Notes under the pieces: model-generated | What the model was told of the DNA's origin: nothing | Databases searched by the model: none | The model's input: only the letters and a program-made list of their open reading frames with translations | Shown here: positions 62,251 to 64,000 of the stretch, piece by piece | Position numbering within the stretch: the first letter of the stretch is position 1 | How the letters are laid out: every line of letters starts with the position of its first letter | Source of the DNA: Bog-473 sp963788585 | Lineage (GTDB): Bacteria > Actinomycetota > Acidimicrobiia > Acidimicrobiales > RAAP-2 | Assembly: GCA_963788585.1 (NCBI GenBank) | Contig: CAWBHA010000003.1 | Location: forward strand, 1,488,001 to 1,552,000 | Length of the DNA: 64,000 bases | Direction: 5' to 3' | Translations under genes and position numbers: made by a program

Positions 62251-63592
62251 TTTTCTGGCCGTTATGGGTGACTTGTTGGGGATCGCAACGATCGAAGAAG
62301 TACTTGGCTGCCCAGAGCTGATACCTACCATACGTAGACTCTCATCCCAGTTGGCTTCAGCGACGAGTGAAGATCCAAAGTACGAGATCGACGGCTCTGA
62401 TGCATACGCCTATGCCGAAGAGGTCCGTCGACGCATGGCCGAGGTATCCGATCCGACCGATAGAGTTCTCTTGAGGGCGGCGCGTGGTGACTACATTTTA
62501 GACGGCCGCATCCTTGGTCCGATTAAGGATGCCGGGATTCTCAAGCAACCAGCTCGAGCTTCCGAATTATCGCATGCGGTGGCCATGTTCCTTTACTGGT
62601 TCACGAGTGCAGTAGATGCGCAACTGGGTCTTCTACCCTGGCATCCAGCTCATCAGCGGACTGCGATCAATCGACCGGACGTGCTGGAGCAACTGCAAGT
62701 GAGCTCACTCTTTGTGCTCTCACGAATCATGATGGAACAGGATTCCGGAGAGCTGGATGTTGGTGGTTCAGCCCGAAACCTTGTGCGCACGATCTTTGTG
62801 GACGGGCAACGATTGGCCGATCAGTACCAAACGGATGGCATCACTCCGACTTCACTTGGATCTTATTTCAAACGAAAGATCACAACAGAGGAGTCCCCCC
62901 CGCCACACCGCCCCAGCGTGTTTGAGATGGTGGTATTCGATCTAGATGAAGGGCTCCTAAATACTGAGTTTCTGCTTTTTGATATTACGCGGCGGATGAT
63001 TCGAGACGAGACTGGTGGTGGCGTACTCACCTTTGAGGATTACGCAGAATACGTTGGGATGGACGAGCGCGACTTCTTTGTTGCAATGAAAGCACGTTTT
63101 CACAACCTCAGCTCCGAGCCGGACGAGCTGGTCGCCGAACGAGAAGCAAATCTGCTTGAGAGAATAAGAACAGACGCCTATGCTTTCATGAAGCCTGGAA
63201 TGAGAGACTTGGTAAATTATCTCTATGAAAAGAGAATCGATCTCGCGGTTACTTCTAATGCTTCCGAGAGAAGGGCGAGGGATGCTGTGGAAGCCGCTGG
63301 ATTGGCAAAGTGTTTTGTCCAGGTGCTGGGAGTGTCTTCAGAGAGAGCCCTGGCGGCGAAACCAGATCCCGCGATGCTCAAAGCGGTACTTCGTGGGCGA
63401 CGACCAGATCGATGTCTCGTTATCGAGTCGTCGGAGAAGGGAGTCAGGGCGGCAGCCAGCGCTGGGTGTTACTGCGCTGTTGTCGCCAATGACTACCTGC
63501 CAGATTGGATTCAAGACCGCCCAGGTCTAAAGATTCTACCGAACAGCAGGCAACTTGCTCGTTGGGTTAAGCAGCTCAATTTCGGCCGCTAG
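62225..63592 (+). CDS. MtlD-like C-terminal domain plus HAD phosphatase domain
   Basis: The frame opens at TTG 62225 (455 residues) and is probably the continuation of the upstream protein. The codon before it is AAA, giving KLYCLNSLHSF, the polyol-dehydrogenase motif Lys-x4-Asn-x2-His. LLRAARGDYILDGRILGPIKDAG matches the MtlD end (SPNDRLIGPLKLA). A helical linker follows. From 234 comes a HAD domain: VVFDLDEGLLNTE (Asp239, Asp241), LAVTSNASERRARDAVEAAG (Thr343/Ser344), AAKPDPAML (Lys379) and VIESSEKGVRAAASAG (Glu401; usual Asp replaced by Ser). A C1-type cap lies between. Separate translation from the TTG has no ribosome site. Confidence 0.8.
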   Translation: MYCLNSLHSFLAVMGDLLGIATIEEVLGCPELIPTIRRLSSQLASATSEDPKYEIDGSDAYAYAEEVRRRMAEVSDPTDRVLLRAARGDYILDGRILGPIKDAGILKQPARASELSHAVAMFLYWFTSAVDAQLGLLPWHPAHQRTAINRPDVLEQLQVSSLFVLSRIMMEQDSGELDVGGSARNLVRTIFVDGQRLADQYQTDGITPTSLGSYFKRKITTEESPPPHRPSVFEMVVFDLDEGLLNTEFLLFDITRRMIRDETGGGVLTFEDYAEYVGMDERDFFVAMKARFHNLSSEPDELVAEREANLLERIRTDAYAFMKPGMRDLVNYLYEKRIDLAVTSNASERRARDAVEAAGLAKCFVQVLGVSSERALAAKPDPAMLKAVLRGRRPDRCLVIESSEKGVRAAASAGCYCAVVANDYLPDWIQDRPGLKILPNSRQLARWVKQLNFGR

Positions 63593-63699
63593 CCCTGCAT
63601 GATCGAACTGGTAAGCCCAACGTCCGGCACAGCCACTGCCAAATTGATGAGCGCATAAGGTTGATTCGAAGGGCACAGGCGAATACCAAAGGGCGTGCG

Positions 63700-63838
63700 C
63701 CAGGGGCCGGTGTCCAGGAAGACCGTGAAGGAGATCCCCGACCCACGATGGGGCCTGCACCTGAGCGACCCGAACCTGACCATGGGTGACCTGCTGACGG
63801 TGGTCAAGGACCAGATCAAGGCGTACACGGCTGGTTGA
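63700..63838 (+). pseudogene. 3' fragment of a DUF3089-like lipase gene
   Basis: The frame ending at 63838 reads PDPRWGLHLSDPNLTMGDLL and VVKDQIKAYTAG. This resembles the end of DUF3089 secreted hydrolases (GLH..D.NLALGNLV...QAAAY). No start or catalytic part is present upstream, where the trypsin locus ends at 63592. It marks the right boundary of the inserted DNA. The remaining 162 bp of the window show nothing I can support. Confidence 0.4.
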
Positions 63839-64000
63839 GGACGGACTTCAAGTTCGAGCAGCCTCAGCCTGAATCCACCAACCTGACGCCGTCAAGCGGC
63901 TGAACCCTCGATCGAAGGCCCGACGAACGCCGCGTCGACCTAGTGGTCGTCTTCTTGCGAGTGTCCTCTGACTTCTCGCGGGTTTGATGTGGTTGAACGT

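Overview
The window is high-GC actinobacterial DNA. The gene content points to a soil or aquatic actinomycete of the Acidimicrobiia/Mycobacteriales kind: F420/flavin LLM oxidoreductases, FadE-type acyl-CoA dehydrogenase pairs, DUF35/lipid-transfer thiolases, an Ipd-type steroid ring-degradation block, an Ada-AlkA fusion, and a secreted protein made of GYWLVASDGG-type repeats. The species cannot be fixed from the sequence alone.

Positions 1-43 kb look chromosomal. They carry an aldehyde dehydrogenase (running off the left edge), an FtsH-like protease, transport and hydrolase genes, and then a catabolic superregion. This contains an amidohydrolase, two acyl-CoA dehydrogenases and an LLM oxidoreductase (7.6-12.1 kb); a second acyl-CoA dehydrogenase pair divergent from a thiolase/DUF35/lipid-transfer-protein operon (21.3-26.6 kb); an echA20-ipdA-ipdB-ipdC block divergent from an SDR, in the same order as in the Mycobacterium tuberculosis cholesterol regulon (27.2-31.7 kb); and a DUF35-DUF35-ltp4-ltp3-ferredoxin operon (37.0-40.4 kb). 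Four copies of one 13-15 bp palindrome, CTGACGnnGCGTCAG, sit in front of four of these units and suggest one shared repressor. Proton-translocating transhydrogenase (pntAA-AB-B) follows the steroid block and could rebalance NADH and NADPH. DNA alkylation repair (ogt plus ada/alkA), a DUF1800/DUF1501 pair and gltX fill the rest.

At 43.3-43.5 kb lie tRNA-Gln and tRNA-Glu. From there on the DNA is an accessory island. Near-identical 3' pieces of the tRNA-Glu gene recur at 54.8 and 60.0 kb, as expected for tandem integrative elements at a tRNA attachment site, although no integrase is visible here. The island holds a defective IS481-type element with a 15 bp target duplication, an IS110 element inserted inside an IS3-family transposase gene, a truncated second IS110, a decayed serine/threonine kinase, a large secreted repeat protein, an amidase, a glyA gene under a ZTP (pfl) riboswitch, and a TauD/DUF1684/LLM segment.

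The last segment (60.5-63.6 kb) has visibly lower GC and carries the most unusual locus: a trypsin-co-occurring (trypco1-like) small protein, followed by a trypsin-like protease fused to a mannitol-1-phosphate-dehydrogenase-like Rossmann region. A single-base frameshift then separates this from the rest of the dehydrogenase and a C-terminal HAD phosphatase domain. Read through, this would be a protease-dehydrogenase-phosphatase polyprotein of about 900 residues, which I do not recognise as a described architecture.

Several genes (a lipoprotein, DUF1800, an acyl-CoA dehydrogenase, ipdA, the IS110 transposase, the trypsin fusion) are broken by single-base indels. The assembly should therefore be checked before any of them is called a pseudogene.
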